Assembly (NCBI GenBank): GCA_963383645.1
Contig: OY726569.1
Coordinates: forward strand, 80,692,211 to 80,756,210
Direction: 5' to 3'
Length of the DNA: 64,000 bases
From: Muscardinus avellanarius
Taxonomy: Eukaryota; Chordata; Mammalia; Rodentia; Gliridae
The notes under the pieces were generated by a model. It had not been told where the DNA came from, made no database searches, and saw nothing but the letters and a program-made list of their open reading frames with translations. The position numbers and the translations under genes are program-made. This document shows, in pieces, positions 32,125 to 42,844 of this stretch; position 1 is the first letter of the stretch; the number at the start of each line of letters is the position of its first letter.

Positions 32125-32285
32125 AGGTTAGGAACTCGGGCTGTGGTGCCAAAGAGCTGTGGCCTGGACCCTGTCCACTTGAGCCTCGATCTGCTCATCT
32201 GTACAGTGAGAGCATACAGTGGAGGGCAGTTGTTGTGTGTCAAGCCTTAGTGCATTTCCTAGTATGGTTCCTACTAGAACCTTGA
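32125..32285 (+). repeat. MIR SINE
   Basis: Contains 'actcgggctgtggtgcc', 'cttgagcctcgatctgctc' and 'catctgtacagtgagagc' in MIR order. Confidence 0.65.
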
Positions 32286-32301
32286 TAAATAACACCCTCT
32301 T

Positions 32302-32515
32302 TTTTTTTTCTCTCTCTCCATACTGGGGATGGAACCCAGGGGCATTCTACCTCCAAGCTACACCCCCAGCCCTATTTTTTATTCTTTATTTTGAAACAGG
32401 GTCTCACTGAGTTGCAACAGGCCTCACTAAGTAGCTGAGGCTGTCCGCGAACCATGATCCTCCTGTCTCAGCCTCCCAAATGCTGGGATAACAAGCATGT
32501 GCCACCACGCCCAGC
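32302..32515 (-). mobile_element. B1-dID SINE, full length
   Basis: The reversed tail, dID, linker and left part. The flanking duplication AAATAACAMCCTCTTT lies at about 32,287 and 32,516. Confidence 0.92.
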
Positions 32516-32539
32516 AAATAACAACCTCTTTGATTATTT

Positions 32540-33060
32540 ATTTATTCATTCATTCACTGAGAAACTGCTTGTTGGGCACCTACCGTATTGAAGGGCATCA
32601 CGCGAGATCCTGGGATCACAGCAGTAAACGTGACGGGCAAGCTCCTGCCCGCAAGCGCTTCTGTCCTGGTGGACAGTGGCCAAGGAGGGCAGGAATAAGA
32701 CCATTGCAAAGTGCACTAAGCTGTGGTGAAGGAGACGCACAGGGCGATGGAGAGAGCAGACGGGAAGGAGGGAGCTTCGAGATGGGGTGTGCAGGGAAGA
32801 AAGGCCTCTCAGGACCTCGGAACACAGCCTAGGCTCAGTCTTGGCAAGGGCAGCCCAGCTGGAAGGAGCAGTGAATTCAAGGGTCTGGGGGCTTTGTACT
32901 GTTGGAGGGATAGACATGAGTTGAGCCAGGTAAGGGGGAGGATGGTCCCAGGAGAAGCTGGAGAGATGAGCAGGCAGGGCCTCTTGCATCCCAGGAGGGC
33001 TGGGTGGTTGATTCTGCGCTCAGGGTGACATGTGGGATGCTCTGAAGTAGGGGAGTGAGG
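32540..33060 (-). repeat. L2 LINE segment
   Basis: Successive L2 landmarks in reverse order: 'cattcattcactgagaaac', 'gttgggcacctaccgtattg', 'gggatcacagcagtaaacg', 'tggagagagcagacgggaag' and 'ggaagaaaggcctctcagg'. One of the longest L2 remnants here. Confidence 0.75.
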
Positions 33061-33680
33061 GACGATGCGGTGGCTGCAGGCACAGACTTCATAGGCTCCA
33101 AAGTCCAGCTGCCTGGATTTGAACCCAACTCCCCCAAAGTATCATCTTAAACAATAGCAATCCTTTATTTTGCTCATAAGCCTAATACATGGGCAGGATA
33201 TGGGAGGTGCTGCTGCGCCTTGTGGTACCTGGCTGGGGAGACTCCCCTGGAGCTGGGCTAAGGCTCACACGCTGGTGGGGGGTGTTGCTGGCTGTTGGCT
33301 GGAGCTCAATGCAGGAGACCCTCAGCCAGGAGCCTGTGACTCTGCACAGGTCTCTCCCCAGGGATGCTTGGGCTTCCTTGCAATATGGTGGCCCGGTTCC
33401 AAGCTGTGTGGCTTCTCCTGACCTGGCTTTGGAACGCATGCAGAGCACTTCCACCTGATTCAGTTAATTAAGCGAATCATTAGGACCAGCCTGAATTTCA
33501 AGGAACAGGAATTAGACTTTCTTTCTTAATAGGAGTAAAGAATTTATAGCCAAAGTGTTTGGACAGAGAAGTTAGGTCAGAGACAAATCAGGCGAAAACT
33601 TAGAGATCACCACAAGGAACTTTTATTTAAGTGAAATGTGAAGTCATTGGTGGTTTTAAGTAGGGGAGCAATGGGAAAGA
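33061..33680. other. Unique intergenic DNA
   Basis: No gene is recognised; a short L2 trace lies near 33,640-33,680 ('tggttttaagtaggggagc'). Confidence 0.45.
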
Positions 33681-33803
33681 GAGCAGGGATCCTGAAATTA
33701 GACTGCCTGGGTTTGAATGGTGCCTGCGTCAATTATCTGTGTGACTGTGGACTTGTTTTAAGACTTCCATGGGCTCAGTTTCCTTATCTGTAAAATGGAT
33801 TAG

Positions 33804-34231
33804 TGCTGGACATGGTGGTGCACGCCTGCAATCTCAGTACTTGTGGGGCTAGGACAGGAGGATCACAGGTTTAAGGCCAGCTTCAACAACTTAGTGAGAC
33901 CCTTGGCAACTTAAAGAGACCTTGTTTCAAAAATAAAATAGGAGCTGGTGTGGTGGCATATGCTTGTAATCCCAGTACTTGGGAGGCTGAGATAGGAGGA
34001 TTCAGGTTCATGGCCAACCTCAGCTGCTTAGTGAGACCCTGTTTCAAAATAAAGAATAAAAAATAGGGCTGGGGGTGTAGCTCTGAAGTAGAATGCCCCT
34101 GGGTTCAGTCTCCAGGACCACAAAAAATAAATGAATGAATAAATAAATGAATAAATAAAATAGGGCTCAGAGGTAGAATGCGCCTGAGTTCAATCCCCAA
34201 TGTCATGAAATAAAAATAAATAAATAAATAA
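33804..34231 (+). mobile_element. B1-dID SINE interrupted at its linker
   Basis: The left half runs to the linker at about 33,941 (AAAATAGG); the dID half resumes at about 34,159 with the same AAAATAGG. In between is a complete SINE (33,942-34,158) with an AATG/AAAT-rich tail. Confidence 0.88.
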
Positions 34232-34243
34232 AATGTGATTCGT

Positions 34244-34455
34244 AAGCCAGGTGTGGTGGCGCAAGCTTGTAATCCCAGCATTCAGGAGGTTGAGAACAGA
34301 GGATCGCGGTTCATGAACAGCCTCGGCTACTTAGTGAGGCTCTCTGCAACTCAGTGAGACCCTGTTTCAAAATAAAGAATTAAAAAAATAGGGTAATGGG
34401 TGTCGCTCAGAAGTCAAATGTCCCTGAGTTCCATCCCTAGATTTAAAAAAAAAAA
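34244..34455 (+). mobile_element. B1-dID SINE, subfamily b
   Basis: Inserted next to the previous pair and flanked by TGTGATTYGT at about 34,234 and 34,456. The left part has GGTTCATGAACAGCC. Confidence 0.88.
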
Positions 34456-34812
34456 TGTGATTTGTTATAATACCTACCTCAGAGGTTTGAGCTGAGGATA
34501 AAATTAACTCCTCTAAAGGACCTAACAGTGCCTGACACATACTGTATGCTCCAAATGTTCACTGTTGTTAGTAAAGTTATGCTTTTACAGCACAAGCGCT
34601 TGCTGCTCTGCGGAGAAAGCAGCGTCAGGGAAGACCCAATCCTCAGAGCCCCGCTGGACCTCAGACTCTCCCGGCCTCCGTCTGCTCCCACTTGTTCCAC
34701 TCAGTACCTGGTATTCCCCGTGTGCCAGCTGCGGGGTTCCTTCCCAGCTGCTCTGATGGATTACCACAAAGTAGGTGGCTTAAAACAGCAGGAGCTTGTT
34801 ATCTTAAAGTTT

Positions 34813-35040
34813 TGTTTTTTTTTTTTTTTTTTTTTAGTACTGAGGGTGGAACCCAGGGGCTTTTTTCTACCTCCAGGCTATACTCCCAGACCTATTTTAT
34901 ACTTTATTTGGAAACAGGGTCTCGCTAAGTTGCCGAGAGCCTCCTCACTAAGTAGCTGAGGCTGGCTTTGAACCCGTGCGATCCTCCTGTCTCAGCCCTC
35001 CAAGCGCTGGGATTACAAGTGTGCACCACCAGGACAGGCC
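34813..35040 (-). mobile_element. B1-dID SINE, intermediate between subfamilies
   Basis: It has the subfamily a tail end (TATACTCCCAGACC) but keeps the long linker block ('gttgccgagagcctcctcac'), so it looks ancestral to the shortened subfamily a copies. Confidence 0.88.
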
Positions 35041-35307
35041 TTCTCTTAGAGTTCTGAAGGCAGAAGTCCAAAAACAAAGGTGTCTGGCAGGGCCATTGAA
35101 GGAAGGATCTCTAAGGGTCTGCCCCGCCTCTCTCTGAGCTTCTGGCGGTTGCAGAGAACCTGGGTGTTCCTCAGCTTGTGGCTGCATGGCTCCTGTCTCT
35201 GCCTCTGTACTCATGTGGCTTCTCCCTTGTGCCTGTATCTCTGTGTCCAAATTTCACCTTCTCATAAGGACATCAGGGACCTCTGGAATTCAGCATGGTC
35301 TCATTTT

Positions 35308-35517
35308 TTTGGGTGGGAGGGGTACTGGGGATTGAACTCTGGGCATTTTACCTCCAAGCTATACCCCTAGCCCTTTTTACTTTTTGCTTTTGAAACAAAG
35401 TGTCACTACGTTGCTTAGAGTCCCACTAGGTTGCTGAGGCTAGTCTTGGACCTGCAACCCTGTTGTCTCAGCCTCCTAGATACTGGGATTACAGGTGTGA
35501 GCCACCACACCTGGCTA
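35308..35517 (-). mobile_element. B1-dID SINE
   Basis: The reversed dID (CTCCAAGCTATACCCCTAGCC), linker and left part. The flanking duplication ATGGTCTCA lies at about 35,295 and 35,518. Confidence 0.88.
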
Positions 35518-35553
35518 TGGTCTCACCTTAATTTGATTACATCTCCAAAAACC

Positions 35554-35696
35554 CATCTCCTCTCCTGTCCTCTCCTCTCCTGTCCTCTCCTGTCCTCTCC
35601 TCTCTCCTCTCCTCCCCTTCCTTCCCCTCTCTTGCCCTCTCCTCTCCTTTCCTTTCCTCTCCTCTTCTCTCCTGTCCTGTCCTCTCCTCTCCTTTC
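35554..35696 (+). repeat. CT-rich pentanucleotide repeat
   Basis: About 140 bases of TCCTC/TCTCC/TGTCC units, all pyrimidine except for isolated G. It abuts the 3' end of a minus-strand SINE fragment, in the tail position. Confidence 0.92.
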
Positions 35697-36195
35697 TATA
35701 CTGGGGATTGAGCTCAAGGGCATTCTACTACTGAACTACAACCCCAGCCTCTCCCCTTTTTTGGTGATGGTGGTGGTATTGGGGATTACACCAGGGGCAT
35801 TCTGCCTCTGAGCAACACATTTTATTTTATTTTATTTCATTTTATTTCATGGCACTGGGAATTGAACCCAAGGATATTCTTCCTCCAAGCTACGCCCCCC
35901 AGCCCTATTTATTCTTTATTTTGAAACAAGGTCTCCCTAAGTAGCTGAGGCTGTCCACGAACCTGGATCCTCCTGTCTCAGCCTCCCAAGTTTTGGGATT
36001 ACAAATGTGTGCCACCATACCTGGCTCTTATTTTACTTCTAACTTAGAAACAGGGTTTCACTAAGTTGCTGAGGCTGGCCTTGAACGTGTGATCCTCCTG
36101 TCTGAAGTACTGCCCGCGCTTTTGAGAAGTTCTCACGAAGTTGCCTCAGCCTTCAGAGTCACTGAGATTACAGTGTGCGCCACCACACCCAGCTT
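35697..36195 (-). mobile_element. Cluster of nested or partial B1-dID SINEs
   Basis: A dID-only piece (35,697-35,755), a second dID-only piece (35,762-35,818), a TTTTA-rich tail with a fuller copy (35,820-36,027), and a left half (36,028-36,195) whose left part is disrupted near 36,105-36,160. The exact nesting order is unclear. Confidence 0.7.
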
Positions 36196-36285
36196 GTGAT
36201 GACTCTATTTCTAAATAAGGTCCCATTGAAAGAGTGGACATGAATTTGGGGGGTAGACTGTTCAACCCAGTACGATCTTGGCTAA

Positions 36286-37160
36286 GAAGAGGGACTAGTA
36301 GAAGATGAAGGAAATCTGCCACCCCAGTTCCTGTGTGTCCTAAGTGAGGGATGTTGACGTCTCCAACCAGCTGAGTCTCCCAAAATTCAGCCTCCTCTAA
36401 ACACCTAAAGGCCAGGCCCCGAAGTGACCACCCCTCAGGGTGGCCCTCCCTGGCTCTCCCAGGGCAACACCCTTGGCTTCCTGGGTTTGAAAGCAAGAGG
36501 CAGAGAGAATGGAGGTCCTCAGGGTGCTTCTGTGTGCCACGGGGATTCCTTGGGTTAGGCTTCAAGATGCCCGGGAGGGGAGCGTGGTGCTGGTGGAGCG
36601 GGCTGGAACACCAGCCGCCTTGCCCCTCTCCCCTGCTTCCCAGGCAGCCCGGCTCACAGGCACCTCTGCCTGGCGCTGCTTCTGGGCCTGCTCCCCACGA
36701 GGCCAGGCCTCTCCGGGGGGAGGCTGCGCGGGGCCGCGAGGCGGAGGAGTGAGTCCAGAATCAACCGAGATCCCGTAATTGGACTGTTGTTCTTTCATTT
36801 TGCCACGTTGCAGTGTGCGGATTATAGACACCACATGCTATGGATTTCCTGTCAGAGCTCATGAATCAAACCCCGCTGTCTTATTTACTGTCGGCCCGCG
36901 GCGGTGAATAACATCACCCCAACACACGCTCACAGGCACGTGCTCCCGGGAGCACTGCCGTCTGTCCCGGACCCCTCTGCGGGGCTCCTCGGGGCTCTCT
37001 CCCTGCATGGCCTGAACTGCCTCGCCATGCAGTGGGGTAATTGCTCCATTCAGATGGTACCTCGCCTTGTCCAACTAGGATACTTTCTGGGGCTTGAAGG
37101 AGGAGTCCGGACCCCAGACTACACTGCAGCTGGAAGATGCCCGTGCATGTGAGCCGTGGA
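36286..37160. other. Unique DNA; AT-rich candidate element inside
   Basis: 36,560-36,750 is GC-rich; 36,765-36,900 (CCCGTAATTGGACTGTTG, ATTTTGCCACGTTGCAGTG, GGATTATAGACACC) resembles conserved non-coding DNA. No gene is recognised. Confidence 0.42.
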
Positions 37161-37164
37161 AATA

Positions 37165-37305
37165 GATTAATATCGTGCATGGGCTTTGGAAATAGATGTG
37201 GTTCAAATCCCAGGTAGGCCTCTTACCACCTGTGCAACCCTGGGCTGGGCACATATTCCCTGGGTCTTGATTTCCACATCTGTAAAATGGGTAATAACAG
37301 CTTTC
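37165..37305 (+). repeat. MIR SINE
   Basis: Contains 'gtgcatgggctttggaaat', 'tgtggttcaaatcccagg' and 'tttccacatctgtaaaatgg' in MIR order. Confidence 0.8.
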
Positions 37306-37310
37306 ACTCT

Positions 37311-37318
37311 GTGTGTGT

Positions 37319-37355
<37 letters not shown>

Positions 37356-37372
37356 CGTGTGCGTGCGTGTGT
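37311..37372 (+). repeat. TG microsatellite at a SINE tail
   Basis: About 30 TG units with GA, AT and GC variants, joined directly to the 3' end of the minus-strand SINE at 37,373. Confidence 0.93.
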
Positions 37373-37540
37373 TTACTGGGGATTGAATACGTTGGTGTTC
37401 TACCTCTAAGCTATGCCCCTGTCCTTCTCTTTGGAACAGGGTCTCGCTAAGCTTCTTGCTAAATTGCTGAGGCTGTCCTCCAGCCTGTGATCCTCCTGTC
37501 TCAGCCTCTCAAGTGCTAGATCACAGGTGGCACAAACCTG
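37373..37540 (-). mobile_element. B1-dID SINE
   Basis: The reversed dID (CTCTAAGCTATGCCCCTGTCC), linker and left part, moderately diverged. Confidence 0.82.
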
Positions 37541-37569
37541 GAAAAATAATTAGCAAAATGCAAATTCCC

Positions 37570-38012
37570 CGGAGAATGGTGGCGCACACCTGTGATCCCA
37601 GTACGTGGAAAGCTGAGCCAAGAGGACTGTAGGTTTGAGGACAGCCTTAGCAACCAAGTGAGACCCTGTATTTATTTATTTATTTATTCATTCATTCATT
37701 CATTCATTCATTTATTTATTTTTGGTGGTACTGGGGGTAGAACCCAGAGGCTTTCTACCTCTGGGCTATTTTCTACCTCCCAGACCTATCTTATATTTTA
37801 TTTGGAAACAGGGTCTCACTAAGTTGCTGAGAGCTTCACTAAGTAGCTGAGGCTGGCTTCGAACCTGTGGGATCCTCCTGTCTCAGCCTCCCAAGTTCAG
37901 GGATTACAAGCATGCGCCACCACACCCAGCTGTGAGACCCTGTTTTTAAAAAATAGAACGGGGGGTGTAGCTCAGAGGTAAAATGCTCCTGGGTTCAATC
38001 CCTAGTACCACA
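37570..38012 (+). mobile_element. B1-dID SINE interrupted by a minus-strand SINE
   Basis: The outer copy breaks after GTGAGACCCTGT (about 37,659) and resumes with the same motif at about 37,932, the expected duplication. The dID half ends at about 38,012. Confidence 0.9.
37672..37930 (-). mobile_element. Inner SINE with TTTA/TTCA tail
   Basis: The reversed tail is a TTTA/TTCA tetranucleotide repeat (37,672-37,722). The left part carries GGTTCGAAGCC; it is the long-linker form intermediate to subfamily a. Confidence 0.9.
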
Positions 38013-38329
38013 AAGAAAAAAAAATTGTAAATTCTGTTGCTTCAATTTAAATGAAGGTGCTAGATCCTAGAAGGTAGCATGGATAACCTTTCTCCCAGGC
38101 TCAGGACTAGACCCAGCCCCATGGGCTAGCAAGGGGCACTCTAAGAGAAAAATGGGACATTATCCTTCTCAAAGCCCAACAGGCAGATTTCTTAACTTTC
38201 CTGTGTCTTTATAAGTCAGGAAAGAGGACCAGGCTTCCATTTTGGGAGGACTGTTTTCCCTCTCAGTCACCTACACTAGACTTCAGAGTCGTCGATGGTC
38301 AATTCCATTCTTAAAACCCATGTGGCTCT
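38013..38329. other. Unique intergenic DNA
   Basis: No gene or repeat is recognised. Confidence 0.45.
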
Positions 38330-38503
38330 TGCTGGGCACGGTGGCGCACATCTACAATCCCAGCATTTGGGAAGTGGAGACCAGAGGATTGAAGGTTAGA
38401 GGCCACCCTCGACAACTTAGCAAGACCGTTTCAAAATAATAAAAAGCGCAGCCTGGGTGCAGCTTGGAGATAGAACACCCCTGGGTTCACTCTCCAGTAC
38501 GAG
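38330..38503 (+). mobile_element. B1-dID SINE
   Basis: The left part (GCTGGGCACGGTGGCGCACA), a short linker and a diverged dID ending CTCTCCAGTACG. Confidence 0.85.
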
Positions 38504-39274
38504 GGTCTCACCCTATCCCACCCCACCTTGGTGCAAGCCTAAGCTCCTTTTATCTAGGAAGATGGAGGCATTTTCTTCCTTTCCCTAAGAAGAGTAACTC
38601 CAAACCAGTAATGGGCCTGTAGGGCAGACCTCATTTACATGCGCGGCACCCGCCCTGTGGGAAGCGCTAACCTCCAGGCCCGCCCCATGAGTCATCTCCA
38701 AACGCCCCCCCCCATCACCCCTCCCGCACCTGGGAAAGCTTCCCAGGCTTGTGCTGTGCCCAGAGGAAATGCTTCATCCTCAAATGTAATTGTGTCTGAG
38801 GAGGTGTCCTCTGCGACCAGGCGGGTCAGGGAGCCAGTGAGTGAGTCAGCGCATCTGGGCAGAGTTAATTAAAGCAGAGAGGGCGGGCCGGGAGCTGAGT
38901 TCAGGGCGTTGAGCTGAGCGATGGTGGGAGAGGCTCCTGCCAGGATCCACTAGCTCCCCTGCGGTCTGCTGGGATCCAAAGGGTGCAAAGGGGTCAAGGG
39001 CACAAGAAGGGGGTCTTATCTGTGGGAAGCCACAAGGGGGAGAGTCAAAGTCTTGGTGGCCCCCCAGCTAGCTCAGAAGGTGGCTTAAAGGTGGCTCTTT
39101 CGGCTTTCTGTAGATTCCGTACACAACATTCCTGAATAATCGGGTGTTTTTTGTGACTTCTCTGTGCCCAGAGGTTGGACTGGTCTTGTGTGTGTGTGTT
39201 GGGGGGGCGGCTAATTCTCTTAGGATGCACCGACCCCAGAAGAGACGGCCTGTGATAGCGTTCCAGTCCTAGAC
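38504..39274. other. Unique GC-rich intergenic DNA
   Basis: No gene is recognised. A C-run lies at about 38,706-38,713. The block 38,760-38,880 with GAGTTAATTAAAGCAG may be regulatory. Confidence 0.4.
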
Positions 39275-39540
39275 TGGTGCCCGACATGTAGCAGGCACTT
39301 AACCAGCAGCTCTAGAATGAAGGAATGAGTTTAGACTTCCCAGTTGAGGTTTACCTGAACTATCAATATGGCTGCTAAGGAAAGAATGGAAGACAAAAAT
39401 GAGCTGTTGCAAGGAACAGAGAGACGTATTCATTAGAACGTCAATTCTGCAAAGGCAGAACCTGCGATCTATTCTCACACCTAGACCAATACCCTGGCTC
39501 CAGGCAGGTGTCATTAAAGGTGTGCTTAATAATGAATAAA
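39275..39540 (+). repeat. L2 3' end
   Basis: Two stretches fit L2 termini: 'tgcccgacatgtagcaggc' then 'aatgaaggaatgag' (39,280-39,330), and 'ttctgcaaaggcagaacc', 'taaaggtgtgcttaataatg' (39,445-39,538). Confidence 0.55.
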
Positions 39541-39735
39541 TAGCCAGGCATCATGGTACAAGACAGACCTACAATCTCTGCTACTTGGGAGGCTGAGGCA
39601 GGAGGATGGAAAGTTTGAAGTCAGCCTGGGCAACTAAGACACTGTCTCAAGAAAAGAGCTCAGTGGGGAGCACCTGCCTGGCATGTGTGAGATCCTGGGT
39701 TCCATCTCTAGTACCACAGAACGAAACAAAATAAA
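39541..39735 (+). mobile_element. Older B1-ID SINE with undeleted ID part
   Basis: The left part is followed by an ID moiety that keeps the middle block (GAGCACCTGCCTGGCATGTG) absent from other fused copies here. It seems to be an ancestral form predating the dID deletion. Confidence 0.8.
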
Positions 39736-40925
39736 ACAGGAAGGAAACTGAGAGAGGGAGGGAGAAACAGACGCAGGAAAGGAAGGAGGCGTCCCAGCTA
39801 GGACAGTGCTGGCGCTCAGCTGCGGAAGTAGACTCCACCGGACCAGGGCAGGCCTGAGGAAAGGCAGGTAGGCTTGATGCAAGAAGGATCGCCTTCTATG
39901 CCACTTCCCACCCCGCCTCTCAGGCACCTGTCTTGTAGGAGACAGATGTTTTCCTCGTGAATGATGTTAGAGGTTTCTCTTCTCCCTCCACACCCTAGCG
40001 CCACCCACCAACCTCCTCTGACTTCTAAAATACCCACCCCAGGAGAAGTTCCAGCTCAGGGTTCTCCCTGTCCTAATGGGCACCCACCCGCCTTGCATCT
40101 CGACCTGACAATCCAGAAGGAACCGCTACTTCTCCCTGAGGCGTGTCCCTCAATGAGGCAAGTGCCACGGGCACTGGCCAAGTGCATGCTAAAGTCTGCA
40201 CTCCCAGAACTGCCGTGAGCCGAGGGGTTAAAGAAGGGATGGGAGACACCCGGGGCATCCAGCGTGACCGTCACAGAAGCCCCCACCCCAGGACAGCAGG
40301 ACCACTAGGTCCACACGGATCTGCGGCTTCACAGTGAGGGACTGGGTTGCTCCCTACTTTTCAGATTTGGCAATTCATTCCTTTCCCGCCAGAATATCGT
40401 AGGCCAAATGAGTCCATTCTGTCTCCCTGAACCCGGAGCCCTCGGCTGAGCCAGGAACAACGGCAGCTGTAGAGAAACTGTGTAGAGCGGCTGTTGGGCG
40501 GCTCCCCGCAGCGCTGATGGACCACCTGGACACAGCTGGGTGGACATGCTCGAGGCAGCTGCTCCCTTTGGCCTGTCCCTCTCCAGGAATCAACAGGCAG
40601 TACATCAGCAGTGCGAGGCATTGGCAGCGCTGAGTGAGGCTGGCAGAGCTGGGGCTGGCAGGTGAGGTGCAGGGGCCCTGGGCACACCTGCCTGCTGTCT
40701 GCTCTGCCTCTGCCAACCGAATACACCTTTGTCATCCTAACTGGGGACCGTGGGTTCGTTCAGTCAGGTAGAGGATGGTGATGCTGAGGTTGCTGGCTTG
40801 GGCTTTGCAGTGCACGCCACTGTGTCGACCCTGAACCCAAGTGCTGGGATGAGCCCGCCCAGCCCCATGAATGGGAACGATGTTGAAGCAGGTTCCTAGG
40901 ACACTTGAGCAAAGAGCCATGCGCC
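39736..40925. other. Unique intergenic DNA
   Basis: No gene is recognised. Several 100-125-codon frames on either strand are featureless. Confidence 0.45.
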
Positions 40926-40929
40926 GGGG

Positions 40930-41512
40930 GGCTCAGCACAGCAATATCTCTTTCCTTGCAGCTCTGGAGGCTGGACATCCGAGATCCCTCCAAGGCGGTG
41001 GCAAGAGCACACTCCCTCTGACACCTGGAGGAGGAACTCCCCAGCAGTCCCACTCTGGTGGCGCCTGCAATCCTGAGACCCCTTGGTCCTTGCCTCACAG
41101 CCATGGCACTGCAGTCTCTGCCTCCGTTGTCGTGTCTCTCCTCCTCTCATAAAGACCGTAGTGTTGCTGGGCGTGGTGGCGCACGCTTGTAATCCCCGCG
41201 CTTAGGAGGCAGAGACAGGAGGATCGCGCAGGTTCGAAGCCAGCCACGCGCGCTGGTTTAGGAGACCCTGTTTCCAAATAAAAATGTAAAAATAGGTCTG
41301 GGAGTGTAGCCCGGAGGTACAAGGGCTTCCAGGAACCCCAGTACCACACACAAAAAAAAAAGACCCTAGTGTTGGTCTCCACGATGACCTCGCCTTAGCT
41401 TGAGCACATCTGTGACAGCCGTATTTCCAAGAGAGGTCACATTCGCAGGTGCTCAGGGCCAGGACTTCAGCATATCTTTGGGGGAAACACAATTAAACCT
41501 GTAACAACTAGC
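40930..41512 (+). repeat. Ancient repeat split by a SINE
   Basis: The same type of old repeat as at 34,755: 'gcagctctggaggctggac' (40,960), 'tgcagtctctgcctccgttg' (41,112), then after a SINE 'cagccgtatttccaagagag' (41,416) and 'gggggaaacacaattaaacc' (41,480). Confidence 0.65.
41167..41362 (+). mobile_element. B1-dID SINE, subfamily a
   Basis: The left part has GGTTCGAAGCCAGCC, a short linker and a 3' part TCTGGGAGTGTAGCCCGG ... CAGGAACCCCAGTACC. Flanks AGACCSTAGTGTTG match on both sides. Confidence 0.92.
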
Positions 41513-41701
41513 AGTCCTCTACCTGCTGGGGGAAGGTCAGGAATATTATAGATGTCATCACAAGCAAAAAGCTTATTTTCCTTTCTGCTAGTGAACATGG
41601 CCTCTTTCCTTGAACCTTCAAGAAGCACCACTGGGTTAAGGTCAAGGGACTCCTATAGCTGAGGGAAGAATTTGAACTCCAAGACAGCAAAGGTTTTAAT
41701 T

Positions 41702-41915
41702 TTTGTTTGTTTGTTTGTTCTATTTGGGCATTGGGGATTGAACTCAGAGGCATTCTACCTCCAAGCTATACCTCCAGTTCGATTTTATTTGGAAACAGGG
41801 TCTCACTAGGTTGGCAAGAGCCTCACAAAGTTGCAGGGGCTGTATTTGAACCTGCGATCCTCCTGCCTCAGCCTCTCAAGTACTGAGACTACAAGAGTGC
41901 GCCATGAACCCCACT
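41702..41915 (-). mobile_element. B1-dID SINE
   Basis: A reversed GTTT-rich tail, dID, linker and left part with GGTTCAAATAC. Confidence 0.85.
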
Positions 41916-41917
41916 TG

Positions 41918-42148
41918 TTTTGTTATTGTTTGTTTTTGGTTTTGTCCTGAGGATTGAGCCTAGGAGCATTCTACCTCTGAGCCATATTCCTAGTCCTATT
42001 TATTCTTTATTTTGAACCCGGGTCTTTTGCTAAGTGGCTGAAGGTCTTGTTAAGTGGCTAACGCTGGCCTCTGACCTGCTGTCCTCCTGCCTTAGCCTCC
42101 AGAGTACTGGGATTACAGGCGTGTGATCGATCCCACCACACCAGGCTT
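41918..42148 (-). mobile_element. B1-dID SINE
   Basis: A second minus-strand copy directly adjacent, more diverged, left end interrupted by 'gtgatcgatcc'. Confidence 0.82.
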
Positions 42149-42174
42149 CCAGCAAAGACTTTCATCTGTCCTGT

Positions 42175-42430
42175 TTCCTGTGTGCTAAGACTAGCACACA
42201 GTAGACAATAAGTACTTGATGATGAATGAATGGATAAATTAATATTGTAGAGGGAGCTCCAGAGATGGGTCTGACCTTGTAACCTAAGGAAAATCACTTA
42301 CCTCCCTTTCTTGGTTTCCTCATCTGTAAAGTGGGGATGGAAATGAGGCCACAGTGCACACATCCCTGGGAGTGATGCGTGAGAACCCTTGGAAATCTTG
42401 GCACATAGAAGGTGGCCAATAACTGATCAC
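42175..42430 (+). repeat. L2 end followed by MIR
   Basis: An L2 terminus ('cacacagtagacaataagt', 'gatgaatgaatgg') at 42,190-42,240, then a MIR with 'ttggtttcctcatctgtaaa' and 'cttggcacatagaaggtgg' at 42,265-42,430. Confidence 0.7.
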
Positions 42431-42599
42431 TAAATGAGAATCTGCTGCAGGCCTCGGTGTGGTCTGAGGCTGGAGGCTGGAGGAACGCCAGCCTCCAGGC
42501 TGGGAATGCAGCTGCAGGGACTGGTGGAGGCTGCCTTAACCAGTGGCCTGCTGGAGAGAAAGAGATTCACTTCTAGGAAAGGAGAAGGGATTACTAGAG

Positions 42600-42785
42600 A
42601 TTACCATAGGCCGCAGGTTAAGAGCCAAGACCCGGGGGCCAGACACCAGCTCTGCCCTGGCCAGCTGAGATGCTGGCACTCCGAGGCTCAGTGCCTCCCA
42701 CTGCAAAGGACAACAGGCTACCTACTTTCTGGATTGTGGGAGGACTGAATGGCAGTGGCTGGCACACAGCGAGCAAAATCTACAT
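42600..42785 (+). repeat. MIR SINE fragment
   Basis: Contains 'ggttaagagccaagacccg', 'accagctctgccctggcc' and 'atggcagtggctggcacac' in MIR order. Confidence 0.6.
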
Positions 42786-42844
42786 TGTTAGCGTCACTTT
42801 TCTAAGTCCTCTGCCCCACTGCTCTGAGCTAGATCTTTGGAGAC

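Larger units (their letters stand above)
33685..34575 (+). repeat. MIR split by three SINEs
   Basis: The MIR 5' part (33,685-33,803: 'tgaaattagactgcctggg', 'tttccttatctgtaaaatgg') continues at about 34,458-34,575 ('aatacctacctcagaggttt', 'acagtgcctgacacatact'). The gap of about 650 bp is filled by three plus-strand SINEs. Confidence 0.85.
34755..36285 (+). repeat. Ancient repeat split by several SINEs
   Basis: Landmarks of one old mammalian repeat appear in order but apart: 'attaccacaaagtaggtggc' (34,760), 'gagttctgaaggcagaagtc' (35,048), 'cttgtggctgcatggctcc' (35,175), 'cttaatttgattacatctcc' (35,528), 'tctaaataaggtcccattg' (36,210), 'gggtagactgttcaaccc' (36,250). At least four SINE insertions and a CT repeat separate them. 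The family is not assigned. Confidence 0.7.
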
